From assembly GCF_016773205.1 (NCBI RefSeq), contig NZ_JAETWB010000018.1:26757-90756 (forward strand): a stretch of DNA of 64,000 bases, given 5' to 3'. Position numbers and translations under genes: made by a program. The DNA is from Belnapia arida (lineage in GTDB: Bacteria > Pseudomonadota > Alphaproteobacteria > Acetobacterales > Acetobacteraceae). This document shows positions 46,516-56,277 of the stretch, one piece after another; position 1 is the stretch's first letter; every line of letters starts with the position of its first letter. The notes under the pieces are model-generated. The model was not told the origin of the DNA and made no database searches. It saw nothing but the letters and a program-made list of their open reading frames with translations.

Positions 46516-48291
46516 GTGACGCCTGACGAGCCCTCCCCCGCAAGCCTCCTGCGTCGGCCGACGCTTCGCGTCCGGCTCGCGGGCCTCGTTCTCGCAGTGG
46601 CCATGCCGCTCGTCGCGCTGAACCTTGCCCTGGTCCACATCGGCTACCGGAATGCCCGCGCGCAGGCGAGCGGGCAGGCGCTGAACGTCGCGCGCGGGCT
46701 GGCCCTTGCCCTCGAGGGCGAGTTGCGCGGGCGGACCCTAGCGCTCGAGGTGCTCGCCAACTCCCGTGCCCTGGCCGGTGGCGACCTCGACACCTTCCGC
46801 ATCCAGGCGGAGGCGCTCGTCGCGCGCCAGGCGCCCGGTGCCGATATCCTGCTGCTGCGCGCCGACGGGCAGCAGCTGATGAACACCGCCGCGCCGCGCG
46901 GCGTGCCGCTGCCCGCGCGGACCCATCTGGTGAACCAGAGACGCGTCCTCGAGACGCAGCGGCCAGCCACCTCCGACCTCTATTTCGGCTTGGTCGTGCG
47001 CCGGCCGGTCGTGGCGATCGACGTGCCGGTGCCGGGCCCCGTCGCAGGGCTGGACGGGGCGGCGTCCGGCCTCATCCTGTCGCTCAACCCGCCGCTCGAT
47101 GCCTTCGACGCGCTGATCAGGCGGCAGCAGCCCGGTGTCGACTGGATCATCGCCGTGATCGACCGCGCCGGGGTGCGGGTGGCGCGTCTGCCGGACCCGG
47201 AGCGCTTCGTCGGGCAGAAGGTCACGCCGGAATTGCTGGAGCGGTGGGGCGCGGGGGCCGCCGAGGAGGTGATGGACGCCGTCAGCCCGGATGGCGAACG
47301 CGTCATCAGCGCCGTGGTGCGCCTGCCCGAGCCCTTCGGCTGGGGCGTGGCCGTCGCGGTGCCGGAGGCGGAGCTCACCCGCCCGGCGGTGCGGACGGCG
47401 CTCGCCCTGCTGGCCGGCGAGCTGGCCGTGCTGGCGCTCGGGATCCTTCTCGCCCGTCGCATCGCCCTCGGCGTACTGCGCCCGGTGACCGAGCTGCTGC
47501 ACATGGCTGCGGCGCCGGACGAGGCGGCCTTGCCCGCGGCCTCGCACATCCATGGCCTGCCGGAGGCCGACAGGCTGGCGGAGGCGCTGCTGACCGAGGC
47601 GCGGCGGCGCCGGGCCGCCACCGCCTCGCTGGTGGACAGCGAGCGGCGGCTGCGGCTGGTCGTCGCGGAGCTGAACCATCGCGCCAAGAATGCCCTCGCC
47701 ACGGTGCAATCCCTGGCCTTGCAGACGGCGCGCGGCGGGGCGGGGGGCGATGCCGGGGAATTCGTCCCGGCCTTCACGGGCCGGCTGCAATCCCTGGCGC
47801 GGGCGCATGACCTGCTGACGGCGGTGGCCTGGGAGGGGGCGGCGCTCGATGTCGTCGTGCGGACCGGGCTGGCGCCCTGGCTGGAGGGGGTGGAGGAAGG
47901 CAGGCCGCGCTTCGCCCTGACTGTTCAGCCCGACCGGCCGATGCCTCGCGTGCCGCCCGGCCAGGTCCAGGCGCTCGTCATGGGGCTGCACGAGCTGGCG
48001 GTGAATGCCGTCCGGCACGGGGCGCTCTCGGTGCCGGGCGGGCATGTCGAGGTGGTGTGCAGGACCGATCCGGCGAGCCTCGCCGCGGCCATCGACTGGC
48101 GCGAGAGGGACGGCCCGCCGGTGCCGCCGGCCCCGGCGCGGCGCGGCTTCGGGACGCGGCTGCTGGAACGCGCCCTGGCGCATGACCTCGGCTCCGGCGC
48201 GCGGGTGGTGCTCCAATTCGAGCCGGATGGCCTGCGGGCGACGATCAGCTTCGCGCCGCGGCCCGTGGTGCGGGAGGGGGTGGAGGCCTGA
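46516..48291 (+). CDS. HWE-family sensor histidine kinase
   Basis: A 591-residue membrane sensor kinase. The first TM lies at about residues 20-45, followed by a periplasmic dCache-like sensor (LLLRADGQQLMNTAAPRGV), a second TM near 300-320, a HAMP-like linker and the kinase. The H-box ELNHRAKNALATVQSLALQT (His at about 389) and the N-box-like ELAVNAVRHGAL are those of HWE kinases, which lack a normal F-box. The DWRERDGPPVPPAPARRGFGTRLL block also fits. It is an orphan, with no regulator adjacent. GTG 46516 with GAGGG upstream is my start; ATGs at 46405 and 46414 are alternatives. Confidence 0.9.
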   Translation: MTPDEPSPASLLRRPTLRVRLAGLVLAVAMPLVALNLALVHIGYRNARAQASGQALNVARGLALALEGELRGRTLALEVLANSRALAGGDLDTFRIQAEALVARQAPGADILLLRADGQQLMNTAAPRGVPLPARTHLVNQRRVLETQRPATSDLYFGLVVRRPVVAIDVPVPGPVAGLDGAASGLILSLNPPLDAFDALIRRQQPGVDWIIAVIDRAGVRVARLPDPERFVGQKVTPELLERWGAGAAEEVMDAVSPDGERVISAVVRLPEPFGWGVAVAVPEAELTRPAVRTALALLAGELAVLALGILLARRIALGVLRPVTELLHMAAAPDEAALPAASHIHGLPEADRLAEALLTEARRRRAATASLVDSERRLRLVVAELNHRAKNALATVQSLALQTARGGAGGDAGEFVPAFTGRLQSLARAHDLLTAVAWEGAALDVVVRTGLAPWLEGVEEGRPRFALTVQPDRPMPRVPPGQVQALVMGLHELAVNAVRHGALSVPGGHVEVVCRTDPASLAAAIDWRERDGPPVPPAPARRGFGTRLLERALAHDLGSGARVVLQFEPDGLRATISFAPRPVVREGVEA

Positions 48292-48301
48292 CCGGTGCCG
48301 G

Positions 48302-49141
48302 TCAGGCCGGAGCGAAGCGTCGTGCCAGCATGTCGGTCAATATGGCGTTGAAGCTCTCCGCCGCCTCGTAGGCGACCCAATGGCCGGCGCCGGGCACGAG
48401 GCCGGTCCAGGCCTCGGGCTGGACCTCGCGGAGGGCGGCGAAGCGGCGCTCGATTTCGGGGAAGGCGATGGCGTCGCGCTCGCCGTAGAGCAGGGCGACG
48501 GGGGCGCGGGCCCGGGCGATGGCGTCCTTCAGGCTGGTCGTGCTGGCGAAGCCGCGGCTGCGGAAGCGGGCGGCCATCGTGTTGGCTTCCTGGATCTCCA
48601 GCGCGGGGGCGTCGATGCGGCCGGCATCGGCGAACATCAGCGTCGCCAGGTTATGGCGGTGGGCGGCGAGACGGGCCTCGCCGGTCTCGCTGCGGACCTT
48701 TTTCAGCGGCGCGATCTGGCGTGGTAGGCCGAGGGCGCCGGCGCCGACCAGGGTGACGCTGCGGAGGCGCCCATCGGCCTGGGCGGCGAGGTGGCCGGCG
48801 AGCAATGCGCCGAAGGAAAAGCCGCAGAGGTCGTAGGAGCGGCCGGGCAGGAGGTCGGCGAGGCCGGCGAGGAGGATGGCGGCGACGGGGGCAGGGGTCT
48901 CGGCCGGAGGCGGCATGGCGCTGTCGCCGAGGCCGGGGAGGTCGGGGCAGACCACCAGCCGGTCGCGGGATAGCGGCCCGATGTTGCGGGCCCAATGGCG
49001 CCAGGAGCCGGAGCCGCCATGCAGCAGGACGAGGGGCGGGGCATCGGCGTCGCCCCAGAGGCGCCAGGCCATGCGGCCCTCGCCGCAGGGGGTCTCGATG
49101 CGGCGGGCGGTGGCGTCGAGGCGGGCCAGGAAGTCGGCCAT
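48302..49141 (-). CDS. Alpha/beta hydrolase
   Basis: A 279-residue alpha/beta hydrolase. It has the oxyanion motif VLLHGGSGSWRHW (about residues 37-49), DLPGLGDS, the nucleophile elbow GFSFGA (Ser at about 110), LLYGERDAIAFPE with the acid residue and GAGHWVAYE with the catalytic histidine. The triad is therefore complete. Esters, lactones or ring-cleavage products are plausible substrates. It is the last gene of a minus-strand run that starts at the MBL gene, 57 nt after the ROK gene. Confidence 0.88.
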   Translation of the reverse strand: MADFLARLDATARRIETPCGEGRMAWRLWGDADAPPLVLLHGGSGSWRHWARNIGPLSRDRLVVCPDLPGLGDSAMPPPAETPAPVAAILLAGLADLLPGRSYDLCGFSFGALLAGHLAAQADGRLRSVTLVGAGALGLPRQIAPLKKVRSETGEARLAAHRHNLATLMFADAGRIDAPALEIQEANTMAARFRSRGFASTTSLKDAIARARAPVALLYGERDAIAFPEIERRFAALREVQPEAWTGLVPGAGHWVAYEAAESFNAILTDMLARRFAPA

Positions 49142-49198
49142 GCGGGAGTCGGTCCCCTTAGATGCTGCGCCGCAGGATCGGGCGGGGCGACGGGCGGA

Positions 49199-50266
49199 TC
49201 AAGACTTGCGGTTGGTGAAGCGGGCGTTGCCGAGGCCGGTACCGATGGTCAGCACGCCCCAGTGCTTCACGTCGCCCATCCAGGGCACCTGGCTGAGACC
49301 CTGCACCACGGCGTCGTTGTGCATGACGACCACCGTACCATGGCCGCCGATCTCGGGGATGGCGGCGTGCAGACGTCCAGGCAGGTTGAAGCGCTCGCTC
49401 TCCCAATTGCCGGGGAGGTTCTGGGCGCCGTGGGCGATGCTGCCATCCTCCTCGACATGGCCGGGGCAGCCGATGCCGATGAAGGGGGCGACGGCGAGGC
49501 CGCGCTTCTCCGCCTTGTGCAGCATGTCCCGCAGCATCTCAACGAGGCGGTCGATGGCGGCCTCGCGGCCGGGCTTGTCGTCGCGGTGGCGCCAGATGGC
49601 GCTTTCCCAAAGGCAGGCGGCGGAGAGGTCGGAGGCCTTCTTCAGATGCGGGCGGACGAGGCCGACGCGGATGTTGGAGCCGCCGATGTCGACGGCGAGC
49701 AGCGCGTCATGGCCAAGGAAGATCCAGGGCGGGGCGAGCTGGGTGGCGCCGATGAGGCCGGCCTCGTCTGGGTCGTGGCGGATGGGGATGAGGTCGATGG
49801 TGATCTCCTCGCCCTTCAGCAGCATGGCGGCGCGGCCGATGGCCAGCTCGCCGACGCGGCTGCCGCGCATGCCGCCGCCGATGACGATGCGCTCGGTGCC
49901 CTGCCACTCCTTCAGCTTGAGCAGGCGCTTGACGACCGTGGCGAAGGACTGGGCGAATTCCTCGACGACGCCATGGACCAGGCCGGCGATCTCCGGGTCG
50001 CCCTCGGCGAGCAGCCTGTCGAGCTGGCGGCGGCCGATGGTCTCGGGGGCGGCGTCGCCGAAGGGGTCCTCCTTGTCGACCGCCTTCAGCCGGGCGCGCC
50101 AGTCGGCGAGGATGGCGCGGAAGGCGGTGCTGCTGGCACGGTCGCCAAGGAAGCCGTCCGGGGTGCGGAGGGTGGCGTTGGCGGTGTCCACCGTGACGGC
50201 GGGCAGCTCGTTGGCGCCATGGGAGGGGAAGCCGGGAGGGTTGGGCCGGCGTGCCTGTTCGGTCAT
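49199..50266 (-). CDS. ROK-family protein with apparently permuted halves
   Basis: A 355-residue sugar-kinase-like protein. In normal ROK proteins the ATP-binding DIGGTN motif is N-terminal and the GGG/AGLIGAA block is C-terminal. Here RIVIGGGMRGSRVGELAIGR and DPDEAGLIGATQLA come first (about residues 140-190). DIGGSNIRVGLVR (about 203), GIGCPGHVEEDG, NLPGNW, the catalytic HNDAVVQGL and GTGLGNARF follow up to the end. All nucleotide and catalytic motifs are present, but the order is swapped. The sugar-binding ExGH and the zinc CxCGxxGC motifs are missing. ATG 50266 is chosen; a TTG at 50305 is in frame. It follows greB. Confidence 0.78.
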   Translation of the reverse strand: MTEQARRPNPPGFPSHGANELPAVTVDTANATLRTPDGFLGDRASSTAFRAILADWRARLKAVDKEDPFGDAAPETIGRRQLDRLLAEGDPEIAGLVHGVVEEFAQSFATVVKRLLKLKEWQGTERIVIGGGMRGSRVGELAIGRAAMLLKGEEITIDLIPIRHDPDEAGLIGATQLAPPWIFLGHDALLAVDIGGSNIRVGLVRPHLKKASDLSAACLWESAIWRHRDDKPGREAAIDRLVEMLRDMLHKAEKRGLAVAPFIGIGCPGHVEEDGSIAHGAQNLPGNWESERFNLPGRLHAAIPEIGGHGTVVVMHNDAVVQGLSQVPWMGDVKHWGVLTIGTGLGNARFTNRKS

Positions 50267-50301
50267 GCGGGGGCAACGCCAGCGGTGGCAGGTCGGTTCG
50301 C

Positions 50302-50828
<527 letters not shown>

Positions 50829-50832
<4 letters not shown>

Positions 50833-51758
50833 GCGCGGAAGCGGGTCCAGCCGGGGAGGCGGGCGGCGAGGTCGACCTCGCGCCATTTGGGGTGACGGGG
50901 CGGGCGGAGGAAGGCGGGGAACTTCGCCTCGAAGGCCGCGGCGAAGCGGGCGAGCTTGCGGTGCCGCTCGGTGCCGGGTGTCCACGCGTAGCAGGCCATG
51001 ACGGCGCCGACGGCGATGGTCTCGACCGGGCTGTCCGCGATGAGGCTGGGGTAGTCGGCGGGCGCCAGGGTGGCGGGGAGGTAGGTCTCCAGCAGGCGGG
51101 GCGTCATTGGGATGGGGAGGAAGCGGAGGGACGTTCCCGCAGGCAGGCCGGCGAAGAGGCGGGCGGGCTTGCCGGTGACATAGGCGAGCGCCGCGATCTC
51201 GCCGCGGCGGAGCTGTTCGAGCGCGGCGTCCTGCGGGGCGTGGCGAGGCTCGATGGGGATGCCCTCGAAGAGCAGGCTTGCGGTCATCGCAGTGCCACTG
51301 CCCGGAAGATCGATATTCACTGCCTTGCCGGCGAGGTCCTCGAGGCTGGCGATGCCGGGAGCGGCGAGGATGTGGACCTCCTCGTCGTAAAGCTTGGTGA
51401 CGTACTGGATCAGGGCATCCAGGCCGGGAAGCAGACGGCGGCCGCGGGCGTAGGCGAGGACGTCCGACTGGACGATGCCGAGATCGACGCCGCGCAGCAC
51501 CAGGATGTCGCTGATGTTCTGCAGGGAGCCGCGGCCGAGGGTGGGGAGGATGCGGAGCGCGTCGCCATCGTCGAGCACGGCGGCGAGGTCGGCGGCGATG
51601 CGGGCATAGGTGCCGTCGATGCCGCCGGTGACGATGCCGATGGTGCCGGCATTGGCGCGGGCGGCGAGGTTGTTCAGCGACTGGACGAGCGACTGCGCCC
51701 CGGCGGGCGGGGCGGTGGCGGCGAGGGCGGCGGCGAGCAGCGTGCGGCGGGCGGGCAT
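50829..51758 (-). CDS. TAXI-family TRAP transporter solute-binding protein
   Basis: A 309-residue periplasmic receptor with an N-terminal signal peptide (MPARRTLLAAALAATAPPAGA). The mature protein has the TAXI signatures: GTIGIVTGGIDGTYARIAADLA, then LGIVQSDVLAYA and VNIDLPGSGTAMTASLLFEG. Such receptors feed TRAP permeases for organic acids or amino acids. No TRAP membrane subunit is in the window, so it is an orphan receptor. It is in a minus-strand run after a DehI-like gene, which ends 9 nt upstream. Confidence 0.9.
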
Positions 51759-51767
51759 GGCCCCGGC

Positions 51768-52553
51768 TTAGCCCGGTGGCGCACCGGAGGCCAGCAGGCG
51801 GCGGAGGCCGAGCCCGATCGGGACCATGTCCGGGATGGTGGCGCGGCTGAAGGCCTCGATCGGGGCGAGGGCGCGTGGGTCGGGCAGCGGGCCGGGGATG
51901 GCGAGCAGCGGACGAATGGCATCGGCCTCGGCCTCGGCGAGGCGGAGGGTGGTGGCACGGGCGGCCTGGATGGCGGCGGGGTCGAGGAGCGGGGCGGCCA
52001 GGACGGGGAGGGTGGCGAGGAAGCCGGGCCAATGGGCGAGGTGGAGGTAGAGGCTCGGCACCACGCCGCCGCCATGGCGGGCGGCGAGGCCGGTGACGAG
52101 GGCGGCCGTCGCAGGCGGCAGCGCGTCGAGCCGAGGGAGGGGCGGGGGCTTGGGGAGCATTGCCTCCGCGGCGAGGCGCGGCGGGGGCGGGGCGGGGTGC
52201 GGCGGGTCGCCCGCCAGGGCGCGGCGGATGGCGGTCAGCAGGATGAGGTTGGTAAGATTGCCGCGGTTGTAGGTCTCGACCAGGGCGGCGATGGCAGCGC
52301 CGTGCTCGACGGGGACGGGCGCAAGCGGCGGCAGGGGGATGGCGGCAGCGAGGCGGCTTCGGGCGCCGGCGAGGCTGCCATCCTCCAGCGGCGGGCGGAT
52401 GGCCTGCCAGAGCCAGGGCAGCACGCCGTCCAGCGTCGCCAGGTGGCGATGGATGAGGTTGACGAGGGGGACGCCGCTGGCCGCGCGAAGCCGGTCGTAG
52501 AGCGCCGCGATGTCGGGCGGCGCGTCGGCTTCGCGGAGTTCGGCCAGCGGCAT
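51768..52553 (-). CDS. DehI-like (halocarboxylic acid dehalogenase family) protein
   Basis: A 261-residue helical protein. Its N-terminal line-up EADAPPDIAALYDRLRAASGVPLVNLIHRHLATLDGVLPWLWQAIRP is reminiscent of the DehI fold, in which two homologous halves dehalogenate 2-haloacids. The second half repeats the plan (PSLYLHLAHWPGFLATLPVLAAPLL). I cannot verify the catalytic aspartate, so activity is uncertain and the gene may be a non-dehalogenase member of the family. It lies between an MBL hydrolase and a TAXI receptor in one transcription unit. Confidence 0.6.
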   Translation of the reverse strand: MPLAELREADAPPDIAALYDRLRAASGVPLVNLIHRHLATLDGVLPWLWQAIRPPLEDGSLAGARSRLAAAIPLPPLAPVPVEHGAAIAALVETYNRGNLTNLILLTAIRRALAGDPPHPAPPPPRLAAEAMLPKPPPLPRLDALPPATAALVTGLAARHGGGVVPSLYLHLAHWPGFLATLPVLAAPLLDPAAIQAARATTLRLAEAEADAIRPLLAIPGPLPDPRALAPIEAFSRATIPDMVPIGLGLRRLLASGAPPG

Positions 52554-52563
52554 GGGGAGACTG

Positions 52564-53568
52564 CTACAGCGTCGTCAGGTTCATCGGCTCGGCATACCAC
52601 TCGAAGCCTTCGCCCGCCCTCGCCACATGGCCAAGGCCGGGCCAGGGGAAGTGGTAGGAGATGACCGGGTGCTTGTCGGCGGCGAGGCGCGTCAGCATCC
52701 GGAGGCGCGACTGGGCGGAAAGCTTGGGGTCGGTGTCGAAGGCGAATTCCCAGAGCGGCTTCTTCAGCAGCAGCACCTGGTGGTGCGCCAGGTCGCCGGT
52801 GTTGACGACGGTCTTGTTGCCGTCGGAGATGAAATAGACCATGTGGCCCATGGTGTGGCCGGGCGTCGCGAAGGCGGTGACGCCGGGCGCGACCTCCTTG
52901 CCGTCCTGCACCATCACCATGCGGTCGCGATAGGCCGAGAGGTTCTTCTTGGCGCCGTCGATGAAGGGCACCATGAAGTCGGGGCCCTTCTTGTTGGCGT
53001 CGTCGGTCCAGAAGCGCAGGTCGGTCTCGCTCACCGCGACCTGGGCGTTGGGGAAGTTGCGGCGGCCCTCGGCATCGACCAGCGCCCAGCAATGGTCGCA
53101 ATGCGCATGCGTCAGCACCACCATGTCGATCTGCGCGGGGTCGATGCCGGCGGCCTTCATGTTCGCCAGCAGCTTGCCGGTGGTCGGGCCGAACATCTGG
53201 CTCGCGGCGCCCATGCTCTCACCCATGCCGGTGTCGAAGAGGATGAGCTGGCGGCCGGTGTTCAGCACCAGCGCGTTCTGCTCGAGCGTGGCCGAGGCGG
53301 GGTCGAGGAAACTGCCGGTCAGCAGGTTGCGGATTTCCTCGGGCGGCGAGGCGGGGAAGGCGGGCTCCGGCTTGCCGAGCGGCAGCCTGCCGTCGGAGAT
53401 GATGGTGAGTTCGTAGCTGCCGAGCTTGAAGCGGTACCAGGCGGGCGGCAGATCGTTGCGGAAGGGCGCGGCGGCGCGGGCCTCGGTGACGGCGGTGGTG
53501 ACGAGCGCGGGCGCGGCGAGCGTCGCGGCGGCCGCGCCCAGCAGGGCACGGCGGCTGATCTGGATCAT
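52564..53568 (-). CDS. Exported metallo-beta-lactamase-fold hydrolase
   Basis: A 334-residue MBL-fold enzyme with a Tat-like signal (SRRALLGAAAATLAAPALV, cleaved around residue 32). The zinc motif HAHCDH lies at about residues 151-156, with further ligands in TPGHTMGHM, NTGDLAHHQ and the terminal YHFPWPGLGH. The double-zinc site is complete. Relatives include quorum-quenching lactonases and alkyl-sulfatase-like enzymes, so the substrate is open. ATG 53568 follows GGAGGAACAGG. It is the first gene of the minus-strand run and diverges from an acyl-CoA synthetase. Confidence 0.88.
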   Translation of the reverse strand: MIQISRRALLGAAAATLAAPALVTTAVTEARAAAPFRNDLPPAWYRFKLGSYELTIISDGRLPLGKPEPAFPASPPEEIRNLLTGSFLDPASATLEQNALVLNTGRQLILFDTGMGESMGAASQMFGPTTGKLLANMKAAGIDPAQIDMVVLTHAHCDHCWALVDAEGRRNFPNAQVAVSETDLRFWTDDANKKGPDFMVPFIDGAKKNLSAYRDRMVMVQDGKEVAPGVTAFATPGHTMGHMVYFISDGNKTVVNTGDLAHHQVLLLKKPLWEFAFDTDPKLSAQSRLRMLTRLAADKHPVISYHFPWPGLGHVARAGEGFEWYAEPMNLTTL

Positions 53569-53707
53569 CCTGTTCCTCCCAATCCGGTACCGCGGCATGG
53601 CGCGGCACGGGGCAATGGTACAGCGGGAGCGGGGTGCGTCGAGCGAAATCGCGCGTGGTTGACGGCAGGTAATGGGGCCGCCACCCTTCGCCCAGCAGGA
53701 GGAACGG

Positions 53708-55234
53708 ATGCCGCAACTGGCCTTTTGGGCGGAACGCCAAGCGGAGAAGCCGGCCGCGATCTTCCCCGACACCGGCGTCACCGTCAGCTACGGCGCCTTG
53801 CAGGCGCGGGCACGGCAGGCGGCGCACTGGCTGTTGCGGATGGGGTTGCAGCCGGGCGACGGCATCGCGGTGCTGCTCGACAACCGGCCTGAATTCCTCG
53901 AACTCGCCGAGGCGGCGCGGCTGGCGGGGCTCTACATCACGCCGCTTTCCATCCATCTGCGGCCGCATGAGATTGCCTATGTGCTGAACGACAGCGGGGC
54001 GAGCCTCGTCGTCGTCAGCCCGGAGCTGGAGGGGCTGGCGGCGGCGCTCGTCGCGGAAGGCGCGATCGGCGGGCGGCCGCGCTATGCGCTGGGCGAGAGC
54101 ATCGCCGGCTATGAGGGCTACGAGGCGGCGCTGGCGCGGGAGGATGCGGCGGCACCGCTGCCGGAGCGTCCGCTGGGACGGGAGTTCCTCTACTCCTCCG
54201 GGACGACGGGGCTGCCGAAGGGCATCCGCCGGCCGATGCTGCCCTATGGGCAGCGCGACGCGCCGATGTGGGACATGAGCTGGAAGTCGCTCTACGGCTT
54301 CGACGAGAGCGTGGTCTATCTCTCGCCGGCGCCGCTCTACCATGCGGCACCCTTCGGCTATGTCAGCCGGACGCTGCTGGAGGGCGGGACGGCGATCATT
54401 CTCCGCAAATTCGATGCGGCGCAGTGCCTTGCCATGATCGAGCGGTATCGCGTCACGCATAGCCAGTGGGTGCCGACGATGTTCGTGCGGCTGTTGGCGC
54501 TGCCGGATGAGGTGAAAGGCGCGCACGACCTGTCATCGCATCGCTGCGCCATCCATGCGGCGGCGCCCTGCCCGGTCTCGGTGAAGCGGGCGATGATCGA
54601 GTGGTGGGGGCCGGTCCTCTACGAATACTACGCGGGCTCCGAGGGGATCGGGACCACGGTGATCGACAGCGAGACCTGGTTGCGCAAGCCGGGCTCGGTG
54701 GGGCGGCCGGTGAATGGCGTGCGGGTGCACATCACCGGCGAGGATGGGCGGGAGCTGCCACCGGGGGAGACGGGGACGATCCGCTTCGAGGGCGGGCCGC
54801 GCTTCGCCTACCACAACGCGCCGGACAAGACGGAGGCCTGCTACGACGAGCGCGGCTGGGCGACGCTCGGCGATCTGGGCTGGGTGGATGAGGAGGGGTT
54901 CCTCTTCCTCTCCAACCGCCGGGCGGATCTGATCCTGTCGGGCGGGGTCAACATCTATCCGGCGGAGATCGAGGCGGCGCTGGCGCAGCATCCGGCCGTC
55001 GGCGAGGTGGCGGTGGTCGGCGTGCCGCATGACGAGATGGGCGAGCAGGTGCATGCGGTGGTCGTGCCGCGCGGGCCGGTGGAGCCGGCGGTGCTTGATG
55101 CCTGGTGCCGCGAGCGGCTCTCCGGCGTGAAGCGGCCGAAGAGCTACGAGTTCGTCGAGGAACTGCCGCGCTCGGAGGCAGGCAAGCTGCTGCGGCGGAT
55201 CCTCAAGGAGCGCTACCTGCCGGCGACCGGGTAG
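53708..55234 (+). CDS. AMP-dependent acyl-CoA synthetase
   Basis: A 508-residue adenylate-forming ligase that would activate a carboxylic acid. Motifs are YSSGTTGLPKGI (about residues 166-177), the YEYYAGSEGIG motif, ATLGDLGWVDEEGFLFLSNRRADLILSGGVNIYP and the C-terminal catalytic lysine in SEAGKLLRR. It resembles medium- or cyclohexane-carboxylate-type ligases more than long-chain FadD. The start is ATG 53708, with AGGAGGAACGG upstream. The gene is plus strand and ends 3 nt before the convergent Bug-receptor gene of the neighbouring acyl-CoA block, so it likely works with it. Confidence 0.91.
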   Translation: MPQLAFWAERQAEKPAAIFPDTGVTVSYGALQARARQAAHWLLRMGLQPGDGIAVLLDNRPEFLELAEAARLAGLYITPLSIHLRPHEIAYVLNDSGASLVVVSPELEGLAAALVAEGAIGGRPRYALGESIAGYEGYEAALAREDAAAPLPERPLGREFLYSSGTTGLPKGIRRPMLPYGQRDAPMWDMSWKSLYGFDESVVYLSPAPLYHAAPFGYVSRTLLEGGTAIILRKFDAAQCLAMIERYRVTHSQWVPTMFVRLLALPDEVKGAHDLSSHRCAIHAAAPCPVSVKRAMIEWWGPVLYEYYAGSEGIGTTVIDSETWLRKPGSVGRPVNGVRVHITGEDGRELPPGETGTIRFEGGPRFAYHNAPDKTEACYDERGWATLGDLGWVDEEGFLFLSNRRADLILSGGVNIYPAEIEAALAQHPAVGEVAVVGVPHDEMGEQVHAVVVPRGPVEPAVLDAWCRERLSGVKRPKSYEFVEELPRSEAGKLLRRILKERYLPATG

Positions 55235-55236
55235 GA

Positions 55237-56211
55237 TCAGCCCGTACCGAGGCCGAGGCGCTTCACCCGCGCCTCCTCCATGTCGATGGTCTCCGCCATG
55301 TTGCGGGCGTAGTCGGCGCTGTTGAGGTATTGCAGCGGCTGATCGAGCTTGGCCAGCATGGCGACATGCGAGGGGTCGTGCAGGGCACGGCGGAAGCCCT
55401 CATGCAGGGCCGCAGTGATTTCCGGGTCAAGGCCGGCGGGGGCGACGAGGCCGTAGGGCGAGGTGATGACCATGCCGGTGTAGCCGAGCTCCAGCAGCGT
55501 CGGCACCTCGGGGAAGCCGGGGCGGCGGTCGGGCGTCCAGACATTCAGCAGGCGGACCCTGCCCTCCTTGATGAGCTCGTAGAGGCCGGTGCCGGCGGCG
55601 GTCGCCTCGATATGGCCGCCGAGCAAGGCGGGCACGGCATCGGCCTCGCCGCGGAAGGGGACGTGGACGACCTCGAGCTTCTCCCGTTCGGCAAGGTCGA
55701 CCATGGCCAGATGGGGCGTGCCGTTGGCGCCGGTATTGCCCCAGCGATGGCGGCCGGGGTTGCGCCGGGCATCGGCGACAACGTCCTGCCAAGTCTTCCA
55801 CGGGCTGTCGCCGCGCACCACGATGCCGAAGGTGTAGCCGGTGAGATGGATGATCGGCGTGAAGTCCCGCCGCGGATCATAGGCCATGCGCTGCATGAAG
55901 GGCAGGCGGAGGGCCGGGAGCGTCATCTGCGAGACCAGGTAGCCGTCGGGCTTCGCGCGGGCAACGGCGGCGGGGCCGAGGGTGCTGCCGGCGCCGGGGC
56001 GGTTCTCGGTGACGACGGTCTGGCCGAAGGCGCGGCCGGCGGCCTCGGCCAGGGCGCGCATCTGCACATCGGTGGCGCCGCCGGCGGGGAAGGGAACGAG
56101 GAGGGTGATGGGCCGCTCGGGGAAGCGCGGCTGGGTCCGGGAGGGGGACGGCACGAGGGCGGGCGCGGCGAAGGCGGCGCCGAGCAGGGCGCGGCGTGTG
56201 GCGAGCGGCAT
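55237..56211 (-). CDS. Tripartite tricarboxylate transporter (Bug family) substrate-binding protein
   Basis: A 324-residue periplasmic receptor with an N-terminal export signal (RRALLGAAFAAPALVPSPS). The mature region has ITLLVPFPAGGATDVQMRALAEAAGRAFGQ, ENRPGAGSTLGPAAVA, a DFTPIIHL segment, VHVPFRGEADAVPALLGGHIEA and VPTLLELGYTGMV. It binds small carboxylates in characterised members. As with the receptor at 45.1 kb there is no TctAB. It is the last gene of an acyl-CoA block with acyl-CoA dehydrogenase and CoA-transferase, so its ligand is likely the acid these enzymes process. Confidence 0.92.
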   Translation of the reverse strand: MPLATRRALLGAAFAAPALVPSPSRTQPRFPERPITLLVPFPAGGATDVQMRALAEAAGRAFGQTVVTENRPGAGSTLGPAAVARAKPDGYLVSQMTLPALRLPFMQRMAYDPRRDFTPIIHLTGYTFGIVVRGDSPWKTWQDVVADARRNPGRHRWGNTGANGTPHLAMVDLAEREKLEVVHVPFRGEADAVPALLGGHIEATAAGTGLYELIKEGRVRLLNVWTPDRRPGFPEVPTLLELGYTGMVITSPYGLVAPAGLDPEITAALHEGFRRALHDPSHVAMLAKLDQPLQYLNSADYARNMAETIDMEEARVKRLGLGTG

Positions 56212-56241
56212 GGATGGTTCGTCCCGGTGGTCTTGTTGTTG

Positions 56242-56270
56242 GGGCCCCGCCGCGTTGAGCGGCGGGGCCC
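56242..56270. other. 12-bp GC-rich hairpin between receptor and acyl-CoA dehydrogenase genes
   Basis: GGGCCCCGCCGC (56242-56253) pairs with GCGGCGGGGCCC (56259-56270) around GTTGA. It lies in the 66-nt spacer, 8 nt past the stop of the dehydrogenase gene on the minus strand. There is no T-run. It is likely to shape the mRNA 3' end or attenuate read-through into the receptor gene. Confidence 0.5.
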
Positions 56271-56277
56271 GGCGATC

